From positions 682,001-746,000 of the forward strand of contig NHNW01000016.1 in the NCBI GenBank assembly GCA_002786025.1: a stretch of 64,000 nucleotides of DNA, written 5' to 3'. The notes under the pieces are model-generated. The model was not told where the DNA came from. It did not search any database and worked only from the letters and a program-made list of their open reading frames with translations. Made by a program: the position numbers and the translations under genes. This stretch comes from Zasmidium citrigriseum. Taxonomy: Eukaryota > Ascomycota > Dothideomycetes > Mycosphaerellales > Mycosphaerellaceae. Shown one piece after another: positions 21,341-35,443 of this stretch (position 1 is its first letter; the number at the start of each line of letters is the position of its first letter).

Positions 21341-24300
21341 TCTAGACCTAACTTTTAAGTTTAGGTTTAGGCTTAATTTATAGTTTCTAGTCTTCTAGTT
21401 TAGTTATTATACTCTTCTAGGTATACTCTATAATTTATATATATAAATTTTCTTTATATCTAGTTTCCTTTAAAAGATATTACTATTATAAGCTCGCCGT
21501 TCTTAAAGCTTACTTTAACGCTAAGGCTAAATCTAGAAGTAGTATAGCTTAAAGCCCTAACTACTAATATAAAGCCCTAACTACTAACGCTTACTAATTA
21601 TAGGCTACTATACCTAATTTCCTATAAAACTTTTATAGGAAATCGAATACTATAAACTTTCGTTATATACTCTTTATATAATATAAATTCTTTACTATTA
21701 CTAGTCTAGATACCTTATAGCTTAGCTATACTAACTCTTTAATTATATAAAAATACTCTATTACCTCCTAACCGTATATTAGAGAACCTCTAGTTAAAAG
21801 ATATAATATTTTCTTATAGCGTAGATATACTTCTATAGCTAATAGCGTATATATATATTATATTAGGCTTCTCTAGAGCTCCCCCTACCTTATATTAAGC
21901 TAGATCCTTAACGACTTCTAAATATAAAGAAGTCGTATCTACTACTACTTTTTAAGTCTTCGTCCTATACTATTCTAGCTCTACCTTTACCTATAATAGC
22001 GACTAGTCTTCTACTAACCCTACTATACTTTATATTTCTAAGCGAGGTAGACTTACTATATTTAGAGGCTACTATTACTATATAATAACTATAACCTTCT
22101 ATATCGAAGATTATATATAGCTTCCTACTATCTACCTTTAATACTACTACTAGTAGTAATACGTTATATTAAAGCGCTTTTTAATTAAACGACTTCTTTA
22201 TCCTTATATTCTAGAGCCTAGAGACCTTTTAACTATACTTTATTATACTAGTAGTATTAATATTACTATTAGAAGTATTCTAACTCTAATTTAACTATAA
22301 CTAGATAATTATAGGCTATATCTAGATTATCTATAATAGCTAGACTATACTATTTTCTAACTACCTTTAGTATCTAGTCTATTTACTTATTCCTCTAAGA
22401 ATACTTTAACTATACTTTACTTTCCTTAGCGCTTATTAGGCTATATACTATCCCCCTTACTAGAAAGTACTAAGCTATAGTAGCGCTTAGGTTTAATAAG
22501 AGGTATCTATTTAATATATCTTTTAGATTAATATATATTAAAGGTACTACTCGACGCTTTCCCTCTATTAAGGCCTTTCTAAAGTATTTATAGTCTTTAT
22601 AACCCCTAAGAATACTATTACTATTAACTAACGCCTTAATATATCTTAAGAACTATTATCTCTTAGAAATCTAGAAGGCGATCCTTCCGTATAGATACTT
22701 CGCGCTATTTATTAGCTTAAATAGGTATTAGGATAAGTAGTAAACGTCTTTCTAAGGTATAGATAAAAGGCTACTATTAAGGTTAGTCCTACTCTTAATA
22801 CCTTTACGCTTCTAGTAAAAGCCTCCTAGCTACTACTTTAGTCCTCTTTTTAGATAATCTAGCCCTAACTTAATAAAGGCCTAAAATAAAGGCTCTATAC
22901 TTAGGTCGTAATAGCTACCTTTAATACTATAGAGGTCTACTCTCTATCTTAACTTTAATAGAATAGCTAGAATTCTTATATTAGAGGCGATTATTAACTA
23001 CTTCTATATATATATACTATATATACTAAGATAGGCCTACCGCTATATAATAAGCTATAGGAGCCTTATACCCCTACTCTAGAAGGCTTATTAAATAAAG
23101 TACCTATACTAATCTAGCTAGCTATTCGTTACCTTATAGTATTTCGCTACTACCTACTACGACTTAAAGAACTACTTCGAAATATAGAGGCCCTTTAAGA
23201 CTCGATTAATTAGCTTACTATAATCTCTATTATATACTCGCTAGCTAGCCTACTAGAAGATACCTAGCTCTATTAAGACCTTATACTACTATAATCTATT
23301 ATATAAAGCGTTTAAGAATATATAAACTATTAGAGCTTTCCTCCTATTAATATATATATACTAGCTTAGATATTTAATCCTAAGCGGCTACTCGATTTAT
23401 TTAGTACTATACTTTAGTCTACTTTTTATAACTTAACTTAGTAGGGAAAGGCGCCTTTCTAGCTTATATAAACTATAGGGGAGATAGCCTAGCTTAAGAA
23501 TATAGGAATATTTAGTAATAAAATTAGTACTATAGGATAGCTAGAGGTTATACTAAGTAAGAGTAACTTTATATAGTAAAGGCTAGGTCTAGAAAGAGCG
23601 CTTAATTCTATATCCCTTCGCTAGTTACTCTACTATTAGTAATATAACGAGATTACGTTAAATATATATCTAAGTATATATTATATATATTTACCTATAA
23701 TTAAGCTTTATTATATAAAGATAGTTAAGTAGAGCGACTAATTTTATTTAGTCTTAGGAGAGGTAGTAGGTTACTATAGTAGAGTAGCTAATTTTATTTA
23801 GTCTTAGGATACGTAAAAGTATACTATAGTAGAGTAATTAATTTTATAGGTTTTTAGAGTATATAAATATTACTACTAAATATTAGCTAAGTATATCTAG
23901 TATTAATATATTAATAAGGCCGTCTTTTAACTATAAGCTCTAAGACTAGATAAAATTAGCCGCTATAGGGTAATATCCTAGTATAAAGCTAGAGACCGAG
24001 TAAAATTAGTCGCTAAGCTATACTTAGATCCTAATCCTCTACTAATCTAAATAGAAGTAGCTACTATACTATAGTACCTTTATATATACTTTATTCTAAT
24101 AAGAAATTTATTTAGGTTAGTATATTAATTATATTAAGAATACTTCTATAGCTACTAGGTACTTAAGTAAGATACTACTAGCTAATTACCTTCTATTACC
24201 TATCTTCTAAAGCGTTAAATCTCCTATTTCGAAATATCTTCTAAAATCCTTATTATTATTAGCGTATTTTATAAAGCGAGAGAATACTTTTCTAGCTAAG

Positions 24301-25504
24301 CCTTAGGTATTAGTCGACTCCTAAAGTAAGTATAGTATAGATAGCTTTCCCTTATAGTACCTTTCGGATACTCTACTAATCCTAGGTAAGGCTTATTATC
24401 TAAGTAGACTACTATCTATAATCTCTATCTCTTATTTTTTATCTTAGTAGTATCTATAAGAGACTTTCTATTTAGTAGAACGCTTAGGAGGATCTAATAC
24501 TCTACTAAATAGTACTACTATAGGTAAGTTTAAAATACTAAACCCTTAAGGTACTACTCTAGAGGCGATATAAATCCTAGTATATTATAGATCTAACTAG
24601 TATACTAGGCTAGCTTCTAGAATCCTTTCTTATAAAAGTTTAATTAAGTATTATTAGAAGGAGGTATAGTTTAATCTAAGTCGCTAAAGAACTAGCTTAT
24701 AAGCGTACTAGCGTTATACTAAATCTAGGTACTATAATCTTTTCTAATAATAAATATATCTTTCCTATAGAGTTTCCTAAGTAACTTATACGTAAAGTCT
24801 ATTATTCGCTCGTTTAGACTCCTTTATTACTCTAGTAAGATATTATTCTAAATAGTAAACTAAATATTATCTCGAAATTATTAAAGTATAAGGATAACTA
24901 TCGTAATTAAGATATAGTAATAAAGCTCTTTACTACTATACTCTAGTATTAAGTATTAATACCTATAGATAGCTTCCTATCTCTTATTTATTTCTTCCGC
25001 CTTAGTATTATTCTAAGAATACTATACGAGTAGTCTACTATAGTTCTAAAGTATTAATACCTAGTAAGATTCTAAGAACGTATAACTCGTCTAGTTAACT
25101 ACCTTTACTACCTAGTAAAAGCTATACTTTATTATTATTTCTAAGAACCCTATACTAGTTACTATAATATTTCCTTATATATCTAGTACCTACGTAGTCT
25201 ATAGTTCCTACTTACTTAGGAAATTAGTAGCTATTAAGAACGAGCGTAATATATTAAGTACTATAAAGGCTATAAGTATCTATTAAAGCGCTAGATTCCT
25301 AAATATAATTACTAAAATTATCTCGAAGTATAAAGCTAGTCTATCTAGAATATTCTATATAAAGTAAAAGTATTTATATAATAGTAAAAGCTAAAGTAGC
25401 GTAGTCGCTTCCCTCGTAGTTAGTACTATATATTTATATAATTAAGATTCCTTTACGTCTACTTAAGCTATAACTAGAAAGTCTAAGAAAGTATTATATA
25501 CTAT
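21341..25504 (-). repeat. Repeat copy A (4.16 kb), heavily RIPed, 5'-truncated
   Basis: Matches 58405-62571 nearly base for base along its whole length, in the same orientation. Both begin TCTAGACCTAACTTTT; similarity ends at about 25504 in A and 62571 in B. Differences are overwhelmingly C/T and G/A. Where B has ATCGCAAG, A has ATTATAAG, so A lost CpG as well as CpA sites. B keeps a minus-strand gene that continues past the end of the similarity, so A is a copy that lacks the gene's 5' part. A shared 3' end with a variable 5' end would suit a non-LTR retrotransposon, but I could not find a reverse transcriptase motif. Confidence 0.85.
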
Positions 25505-26100
25505 TACGAGCGTACCTCGCGCCTATTTATCTAACCCTACTAGTTACGTACTAACGCCTACTAGTAGCTTAGCGTCCTCTTAAATAGCTCGCGCCTCTTA
25601 CGCTCTTCTTAGAAACTCTATCTCTTAATAGTTTAAAACCCTATATATAACCCTCGCTTCTACTACTCTATAATAGTTTAAGAGACTATTTAATCGTATA
25701 GAGTAATATACTCTACGCTACTATATACCTTACTAGCGTACCTTAATACTACTAATATACTACTATATATAGATACTTAGTACTCTAACCTTAACCTATA
25801 TAGGCCCTAGTAGTAACTCTCTAACTATAAACTCTAGTACTATTAGTACTCGACTACTAAAATAGAAGAGTAGAAGAGAAAGGTAAGTAGCTAGATTACT
25901 TAGAAACTCTAATAAGTTTAGGCTTAGAAGAGCTAAACTAATATACCTCCTAGTATTCCTACCTTATATAATACCTATTATAGGCTCGTAAATAGTAATA
26001 GTATACTAGTTATACCTTTCTCTAAATCTTAAACTTAAGGTTATAATAAGCTCGCGTATTAACGCGCTTACTCTTATTCTCGCTCGACTAGCTACTCTTA
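25505..26100. other. RIPed leader of the split Gypsy element, no LTR recognised
   Basis: Lies between repeat copy A and the gag-like frame of the split Ty3/Gypsy element. It should contain that element's 5' LTR or leader, but I found no second copy of this sequence to the right of 42.2 kb that would define an LTR. Confidence 0.4.
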
Positions 26101-28593
26101 TAATTTAATACTATAGAAGCTAGCGACTCGAGTTACTAACGAACTAGAAGACGAGACGAATAACGACTTTAAAGATACCTTCCTTAAAGAAGCGGAGCGC
26201 TATAGTAAAGATAGCGCTAGTATTAACTTCTCGTCCTACTATAATAAGGGTACGATTATCTAGCTCTCTAACGAACTCGATAACGTAGTAGCTACTAACT
26301 TCTAAGTATATAGTTTCTAGAACTTTATCCGCGCTATCTAAGCCTACCCTTAGTTCTAGTACTATAGCGTCTATAACCTTATAAATAAGTATAAGAAGCT
26401 AAAGAAGAAGCGTAAAGATCTAGAAGAATAGATATAGAATCTATAATAGGAACTTATAGATATATAGGACGACTACGCTTAAGCTATTATTAATAATAAT
26501 AGAGAAGAGTATATTCGGGCTACTACTAATAAGTTAAATAAAGCTAATAGAAAGATTAAGGATATAGAGAAGGAATATAATACCTTACTTAAAGAGTATT
26601 AGTATATTATAGGTAATAAGGACTAAGAGATCTCTAATCTATAAGACGAACTCGATAATATTAAGGCTTAACTAATAGTTGCTACTATAGCCGCCTCTAA
26701 ACTACCTCTATTAAGTCGCCTCGAGTAGATATATCGAGGTACTTTAATAGCTATACTAACTATATAATATACCTAGTCTATACCTACGCCTACTTATCTA
26801 TTTATATAAGTAGCGTTAGTAGCTCCTACCTATACTAGTACTACTAGTACCTACTTCTACTCTAAGTATAATATAAAGTTCCCTAACCCTAATATCTTTA
26901 ATAGTAAGATACCTAAGTATAAGGTCTAGCGTAAGTAGATAACTAGTAAGATCGCCGCTTAGTTTAACGAGTCTACTAATATCTAAGAGATCTTTAACTA
27001 CGTCCTATAGCGAACTAAGGGTACCCTATAGGAATTAATTAACCTATACTTTAAGAATACCTAGAAAGAACTCGATAATATATAGTAAGAACTTAACTCT
27101 AACTTTAGCGAATATAACGTTACTCTTAAAGTAGCTACTAAGTTAACCTAGATCCGATAGAAGGACGGTTAACTATTCTTAGAGTTTATTATCGTTTATC
27201 GCTTACTTCTCGCTAAGGTAATAAAGGAGCCTAATACGTATAAGCTATAGCTTAAGCTAAATAAGGTCTATATAAGGGAGATAAAGTACTTCTAGTATAT
27301 ACTATTTAACGACTTCTATAGAGTAGCTAAGACTAAGAAGGATATATACTAGACTATAAAGAGTATAAATCCTAGTACGAATACTAACCCTAGTAGTAGT
27401 AGTAATAGTAGGGGTAATCGACGCTCTAATAATAATAGTAACTAAGGCCCTAATAGTAATACGAATCTAGGACGTCGCTAGTACGGTACGCTAGTACGTA
27501 TTATTCCTCGTAAGTATAAAGGCCTACTAAAACTCTTAGAAGTAGATCGCTAGGCGTTAAGATAGTAGAATAAGTATTTCCGCTATAGAGAACTAGGCTA
27601 TACTAGTACTAGCCCTTAATATATTCTTTACTAAGATTATAGATACTTTATATATAGAGACGTTTCTATTAATACCCTATATACTAAAGCTAATACCTAA
27701 GCTATAAACGTTACTTTTAATACTATTAGTACTAAGTAACTCTAAGTCGATATACTACCTAACTAACTAATAATTACTAATAGTTCTAAGTAGGGAAAAG
27801 CCTAGCCTTATAGTAAAGTCGCGCTAATAAGGCCCTACTATATAAAGAGAAATACGAACCTAAACCCTAGCTTAAATAGAGATACTAGTATATATAAGAT
27901 TATAAGGAATATATTTCCTATACTACTACTATCTTCTATACTTCTACTACTATAACTATAATATATTAGTTTATCTTAGTTAAACCTAAGTATAGTCGAT
28001 ACCTCGTATATATAAGTTTAGTAGTAGTAGTAGGAAATCTAAAAGTAAAAGCCCTCTTAGATACTAGTAGTTTAGCCCTTTTCGTTTACTCTTTATTCGT
28101 TTATATATATAAACTACCTACCTTTCGCCTTTCCTTACTAAAGAACTTACGCCTCGCTAATAGTTAATACTTATAGCTTATATACGCTACTATAATTACT
28201 ATAAGTATTAGCGGTTATATAGACTAAGGACTCTACTATATTACTAACCTCGATTAGTATAACCTTATTATTAGTATATCTTAGTTTAAGGACTATAATC
28301 CTTAACTTAATTTTAAAAACTATACGATTACGTTTAGCTCTAAGTAATACTATTTATACTATAATTAAGGTAACTATATATATATAGTATTAGTCGACTT
28401 AGATAACTAATTATATAATTACGACCTATCTTCTAACGATAAACCTAACCCTAACCCTAATCTAGATATATACTTCGTTAGCGCTAATACCTTTATAAAG
28501 CTAGCTAAAGTATATCTAGAGCGACTTTCCGTCCTATAGTCTAAAGATCTTTCTAGCGATAATAAGTATATAAAGTCCTTTATACTCGCTATA
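26100..28593 (+). pseudogene. Split Ty3/Gypsy element, first half: gag and protease
   Basis: Reading TAA/TAG as Gln/Trp gives a gag-like frame: a coiled, charged region at about 26380-26700, a capsid-like region at about 26900-27300, then a zinc-knuckle relic at about 27555-27620 (KYFRYRELGY, from a Cys-X2-Cys-X4-His pattern with Cys and His turned to Tyr). A retropepsin follows with ALLDTSSLALFV at about 28050-28085, where DTS stands for the catalytic DTG. The frame reads KSFILAI up to 28593 and is cut there by another element. It resumes in frame at 42177 with DKALNALLPKDIEKF once the insertion and one copy of the CTATA duplication are removed. This half therefore belongs with 42177-43960. 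Confidence 0.82.
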
Positions 28594-28981
28594 TATAAAG
28601 GTAGGATTAGGAGGTAAGGTTAGAAGCCTAGTCTTAGTAGCTAGGTTAGCGGATCTAATTAGCTAGGGAAAAGAGGTTAGGCGTAATACCTACGTTTCGT
28701 AGAGGTTACGTACCTTAGGATAGAGAATAGAAATAGAGAGCTATAGATCCTAGTATATCGGATCCCTATAGGTCTAGTATAATAGAGATTTAAATAAGAG
28801 ACGTATACGTCTTAAGTAAAAAGTAGAAATTAGTTTATCTTCTAACCCTTAGTTTAGTCGAGAGCGTTCTATATACTATAATATACCCTTTAAGTAGATA
28901 GCTACTCTATTACGTTATACCTACGTCTTAGCCTTCTTATACTAGCTTCCTCTATATATAGAGTACTAGCTCGTTTTTATA
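28594..28981 (+). repeat. Element 1 left LTR (388 bp)
   Basis: Same length and nearly same sequence as 41784-42171. Flanked on the left by CTATA (28589-28593). Internal landmarks shared with the other copy: GGATTAGGAGGTAA, GAAATAGAGAGCTATAGATCC, and the terminal GTACTAGCT. Confidence 0.93.
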
Positions 28982-29149
28982 GTTCTAATTTCTTCTAATA
29001 GTCGTAGTTTATAGAACTCTAACGATATAGCGCTAAGAGCTTAAACTACTATCGCTAGCCCTTTAATAGCTACTTATACGCGAGCCTTAGCTAGGGCGTA
29101 GTATCCTTTAAATAATATTTAGACTTAGATTAGCGATAAAGAAGGCTCT

Positions 29150-32100
29150 ACTAAGCCTAATCCTAAAAAGGATATAAACGCGGATAATAATAATAATAAC
29201 GCGCTAGGCGCTTCGAATAAAAACTATAATAATAATAATAGCGAAACGCCTAACTAAGAGCTTAATCGCCTTTAGTAAGAATACGCTACTCTATAGCGAG
29301 ACGTAGAAGCTAGTATCTTATAAGTAGGTATCGCGAAACTTAAGCGCGCTATAGAGTAACCTCTTACGAACCTAACTCTAGACCTAGATAAGTTAGACGA
29401 TAGAGATAATAATAATAATAACAACGACGATAATATAAGTTAGATACTACTATAACGATAGCGAGATAAGAGTCCTCTCCTCTATAGATACGAACTCTTA
29501 GCTATCTTATCCTTTATAGGAGAAGAGCTAATTACCTTTATAGGTAGAGCGCGTCTAAAGCTTAAGAAGCCTATATTCTATAAGGCTATATCTATTAAGA
29601 AAGCTAGACTATTCCTTTAAGATTTAGACCTAATCTTTAGCCTATTAGGACGAATATATAGTATAGATAAGGTAAAGATACTATATAGTATTATATACCT
29701 TATACGCGAAACGAGTAAGTATTAGTATATAGACTACGAGATTAAAGAGCTTAACTAAGGATACTTATACGCTAACTTTAAGATATAGTATCTTAACGTA
29801 GTTAGGGACCTAGTAAACTATATACTTACTATTACCCTAGAATACGAGTAATATTATTAATAATAGAATTAGGATATTAAATAATTCGCTTCTAAATTAA
29901 ATATCCTTAAGGATTAACTTAGAGACTACCTCGAGCTATAGAAGGTACGCTATCTTCTCGTAAAGCTTAACTCGAACCTTCGTAGTACTATTATTAAATA
30001 CTATAAGATTCTAAAGTAATAATACGAACTCGTTACGCTAGTAACCCGTATTAAAACTACTAATAAACTAATCTTAGGAAATAAGCGAGGTTATAAGAGT
30101 AATAATTATAAGAAGAAGTTAAGTAGCTATAGCGCTAATAGCGAAGGTTAAAAGCCTAAGCGCTATAAGTATAGTAATAGCGAAGCCTAATTAGAGAAGA
30201 AGAAAGATAAAATAAAGATAAAGGAGGAGTACCTTACTACTATTAAGTACTATAATTACTATAAGAAGAGATACTACTCGATATTATACCTTAAACCTAA
30301 AGACGAATTATAGTTAACCTATAGGATTAGCGATAGCGAAGTAGTAAAGAAGCTAGGAAAAGCTAAGGGCTAGAGTAAGAGTTATATCTAAGCCTAGATC
30401 CCCTTCTAGTTAACTCTTAGCCTATTTAACGCCTATAAGGCGAAGTTAACGCGCTAATTAGGAAAACGTTTATTAAATATATCCTCGATAATATAGTAGA
30501 TATTAACGTTATCCCTATATAATTCGCCCTTAAAGCGAAGCTACCTCGCTAGAGGTAGGCTAACCTTCTAAAAGTAGACTTCTTCTAAGGTAACTAGGGT
30601 TACTACTATAGAGTATATAGTATATATATACGCCTTATAGACTCTACGGGTATAGAACGTACTATAACTATAACCTTCTATACTTTCGATATAAAAGATA
30701 ATACGATTATTCTAGGAAGACTATAGCGGTTCTAGAATACTATAATAGTCGATAGTATAATAGATATATAGCGCTATAGAGATATATCTAAGGATTAAGC
30801 GATTTCCTTACGAGAGGTATAGGAATTCTTTAATAATATTAAAGATAAAGAACGAGTCTATATAGTAATAATTTATCTACTTATAGAAGCGAATAGTAAT
30901 AAGGAGCTACTAGAGGAGTTTAAGGAGTTCTAGGATCTCTTTAACTACGACGTATAGTTAGTACGTAAGGTCCCTATTAAATACGCTTATACGATTAATT
31001 TAGAGCTAGGTAAGAAGCCTCTATTTAAGCCTCTCTATTAATATTCCTAGGTAGAGCTAGAAGCTCTAAGGGAATATCTAGAGAAGGTAATAAAGAATAG
31101 GTAGATCTAGCGAAGCGTAAGCGAAGCGAGTACGCTAATCCTATTCGTTCCTAAGAAGAATAGAAAATTACGCCTCTACGTCGACTATTAAGGATTAAAC
31201 GAAATTACTATTAAGAATTATTACCTACTACTACTTATTAGTAAGACGCTAGATAGACTTATAGGTACTAAATAGTTTATAACCCTCGATCTTATAAACG
31301 CCTACTACTATATCCCTATTAAGAAGGGTAATAAGTAGAAGACGGCGTTTCGTATACGATATAGCTACTACGAGTATTTAGTTATACCTTTTAGGCTTAC
31401 TAATATACTAGCGACTTTTTAAGCCTATATTAATAGTACTCTCTTAGGCCTAATTAATACTATTTATATTATATATTTAGACGATATCCTTATATATAGT
31501 AAGATACGTAAAGAGTATATAAGATACGTACGAACTATTATATAGAGGCTACGTAAGTACGCTCTCTATATATAACGTTCGAAGTACTCGTTCTTCTAAA
31601 AATTAGTTAAGTTTCTTAGATTTATTATAACCCTAGGCGGCGTCTCGATAGATAAACGTAGAGTTAACGTAATCGAGGACTAGCTAATACTAAAGAGCTT
31701 TTACGAGATATAGTAGTTCCTTAGATTCGCTAACTTCTATTAGAGATTTATTTAATAGTACTTAAAGATTATTAGTCTATTAATAGGCCTTCTAAAAGGA
31801 TCGAAGAATAGTCGGAAGAGTAGCTCTCTTATATAGACTAATAGTAAAGACTAAGTATTTCGTAGTCTTAAGTAAAGGTTTACTAAGGCTTCTATCCTTT
31901 AATATTTTAATCCTAGTCTACTTCTACGAGTCGAAACTAACGTAAGTATATTCGCCCTAGAAGGTATACTCTCGTAGCTTTTTAAAGATTAATAGTATCC
32001 TATCGCCTACTAGTTAAGGAAAATATCCTCTACTAAATATAACTATAAGACTTATAACTAGGAGTTACTCGTAGTTATTAAAGCCTTTAAGTAGTAGAGA

Positions 32101-34050
32101 CTATACCTCGAAGGCGCTTCGTATATAATCTATATAATCGTCGATTATACGAATCTTAAGGGATTTATAAAGGTTAAGTAACTTAATAGTTAATAAGCTC
32201 GATAGGCGATATTTCTCGTACTATATAACTTCGTTATTAAGTATCGCGCTAGAATAAAGAACCTAGCTAATACGCTATCGAGACGACTAGACTACGTAGA
32301 AGAGATATAGTATATAAATTACCTTCTCCCTAGCCTTTAGACGAAGCTAGAAGTATAGTCTTCGCTAGAGGAAGACTACGACCTAGGTATAAAGTAAGTA
32401 GCTTTAATATACTAAAGGCTATACGAAGGATCGTTATAGCGAGATAGGTCTTATAAGGCTATTACTTATAAGTCCCTTAAGCTTCCTATATAGGTTATAA
32501 CCGCTATAGTAGAAGCTAAAAACCTATACGAGAATCTATTAGAGATAATTCTTATAGTAATTTAGGTATTATAGGAGTATAATTCTAAAGTATAGGAGCT
32601 CTATAAGAAAGTCTAGTAGAACGCTAGTAAGATAACTAGGTTAATATAGCGAGAAGACTATAACCTAGGCGAGTTATTAAGGACGCCTAAGTACTCGATT
32701 ATTAATAGTATACTATATAAGAATAGTCTCGTATATATACCTAATAATAGAGTATTAGTTACGTAGTTATTACGTATATACTATAATTATCCTTTAGCTA
32801 GGTACTTTAGTAAAGTAAAGATATAGGTATTACTTATATAAAAGTACTAGTAGCTAAATATCTCTAAGGATATCGCCTAATATTATTAAGTCTATAGGAT
32901 TTATTAGAGAACGAAGGCGAGACGCTATCGTTCCTATAGCGAATTAGCTTCTCTACCTTTCCCTAGTAGTCCCTAGTAAGAATTAACGATAGACTTTATT
33001 ACGGATTTACCGCTAAGTATACTTAACGGTATTATTTATAATACGATCCTCGTAGTCGTTAATAGGTATAGTAAGATATACTATTATATCCCTATTAATA
33101 AGACGATTAACGCTATATATCTCGCGTAGGTTCTAAGTACTAAAATCGTAAGGCGATTTAGTATACTAAATAGTATTATCTCTAATAGAGGCTCTATTTT
33201 TACTAGCGAGTACTAGATAGAGTTCTACTTCGAAACGCGTATAACTCGTAAGCTAAGTATAGCCTTCTACCCTTAGATAGACGGTTAGATAGAACGTACT
33301 AATTAGAGCCTTAAATAGTACCTTCGTATATTTTATACTAAATTATAGTAAGACTAGGCTAGTTTACTAGTATATATAGAATTTACGTATAACGTAAGCG
33401 AGTACGCTATATTATATATAAGCCCCTTTATAGTAGCGAATAGCTAGAATCCTTCTATTTATCTAGCTTAAATACTAGGATCTTAGGACGAGCTCCCTTT
33501 AGGGGAGGTACTAGCTACGAAAGATATAGTAAAAGTATTACGAGAATAATACGAGACGCTATAATAATAATAGCGATATATATCCGAGACCTAAGCTAAG
33601 TACTATAATAAACGCTATAAGGACTAGAGCTTTAAGGTAAGCGAGTAGATACTCCTATCTATAAAGAACTTAAAGTTAAAGGTATTAAAGAAGAAGCTAG
33701 CTATAAAGTACTTAGGCCTATACCGTATTATTAGACGAGTTAGTATATAGGCGTATCGCCTAGTACTACCTTTAAACTTTAAGATCTATAATATCTTCTA
33801 TATCTCTCTACTAGAACCTTAGTATAGAGATACTACTAGCGAGACGTAGGAGAATAATATACCCCTCGCTAATAAGGAGAACGAGTAAGAGGTTAAGAAG
33901 GTTCTTAATTAAAGAAGGAAGAAGAAGAAGACTTAATATTTAGTATAGTAGCGTAGGTAGCTAGAGGAATATAATAGCTAGGAACCTACTAAGTATTTTA
34001 AGAACTTAAAGGAAAAGCTTAAAGCTTTCGAAAAGACTACGAAGCGAAAG
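29150..34050 (+). pseudogene. Element 1 gag-pol relic with chromodomain
   Basis: Gag: zinc knuckle at about 30246-30285, KYYNYYKKRYYS, which is Cys-X2-Cys-X4-His-X4-Cys after reversing Cys/His-to-Tyr. Protease: ends near ILGRL at about 30710. Reverse transcriptase: FVPKKNRKLRLYVDY at about 31146-31190, FITLDLINAYY and the active site YLDDILIYS at about 31471-31500, whose two Asp codons escaped mutation. RNase H about 31910-32300. Integrase: first Asp in TIDFITDLP near 32985-33012, then SIISNRGS (Asp changed to Asn) near 33175 and FYPQIDG near 33265; GPY/F-like module YLGLYRIIRR..AYRLVLP at about 33700-33780. Chromodomain at about 33880-34000: EVKKVLN..YLV..LEEYNS*EP. Dozens of nonsense changes; not functional. 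Confidence 0.9.
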
Positions 34051-35242
34051 TAAAGGTAAAAAGAAAGAAATTAAGAAAGATTAAAGTTATAAAGAAGCTT
34101 TTATTATAGATCCCTAAAGAGACTACCTAAAGTATAGAGTAAGCGCTATAAAGGTAGAATATAAAAGTAAAGTAACTATCTACTCTTTACCTATAGCCTT
34201 ATTAATAGCCTCGATAGCCTTTTCTCTTATTATCTAGCTAGTAAGCTATAAATAAATTAGTATAAGTCTCGACTACGAAGTAATAAAAGAAGACCTACTT
34301 AATAAATACTAGTAGCGATACTCTAAAGAGACTAAGCGATAGACTTAATAGCCTTACTATTAATAGTAGTAGTAGAGGTAGTAGTAGTAGTAGGCTTATA
34401 CTTTACCTACGACTATAATAGAGTCTTCTTAAAGGCCTAAATAGCCTTACTTATAGTAGTACGAGTACTATTAACTATCGCCCTATTAGTATATAAAACG
34501 ATAGATTAACGAAGTTAAAAGAAAATATACTAACTTTATTAGAGTAAGCTACCTCCTTACTCCTTCCCTCTAATATACGATTCTCCTCTACTAAGGTATT
34601 ACGAGTAGTATAAGCGCTCTCTACTATAGTAAAGGCCTTATATACTAGTAGCGAAATAACCTCGATATACTTATACTTAACGCCCTTATAGCGCTAATAC
34701 TTAGTAGGAGCGCTACTAAAGATAGTATTATATAGGCGGCCTATAGGCGCGCTATCTACGAAAGTATTAGTAAAAAATTAACTTTAAGTAATAGTAAAGA
34801 AAAATTACTAGCTTAAAGGTAACTTAGGTACTAAGCGTAGGAGGTAATAGTAAGTACGTAAGTATAAGTAGGAACGCTAGAAAATATAAGGGTACTATAG
34901 GCTTAATAAGTACGCGCTATAATAGTATATTTAAAGTTTTTAAAGTTCTTATATATATATAGTATATAGTATCGAGTATAAAGAGTACTTAATATACTAG
35001 CTAGTTATACCTAGAGTTTTATACGACTAGTTACTATATAGTAAGCTATATAGTAACGCTAGTCTTCGACTAAGAAACGAATTAGGAAGATATACTTTTT
35101 ATATACGATTCTTAAAGAACTTACTACTAGGCTATTAATCTAGTACTAGTAATTAGATAGCTAGTTCTTTTTATTAATATACCTTTAGTCGTATAACCTA
35201 CGTAGATATAATAATATCGATTTAATTAATTAGGTTTAATTC
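34051..35242. other. Element 1 3' untranslated part, RIPed
   Basis: Sequence of element 1 between the chromodomain end and the insertion point of element 2. I see no further domain. With 41565-41783 it forms the element's 3' segment before the right LTR. Confidence 0.5.
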
Positions 35243-35247
35243 CCTAC

Positions 35248-35443
35248 TATTAAGGAACGAGTAATAAAGGTATAAATCTAATAGATACTTATAACTAGGC
35301 TAATAAGGCGTAAAGAAGAAAGAAGCTAAAGACGAGACGAAAGGAAGTTAAGCTAGCTAGCCGGGTTACGTAACTATAATTATATATATATAGCTATACT
35401 TAAATCTACGTAGACCTAATCCTAGGCGCTATAATCTATAATA
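35248..35443 (-). repeat. Element 2 LTR (downstream end on minus strand)
   Basis: 196 bp, partner at 41364-41559. Shared words include GGAACGAGTAATAAAGG, GAAGAAAGAAGCTAAAGACG and CCTAATCCTAGG. Confidence 0.92.
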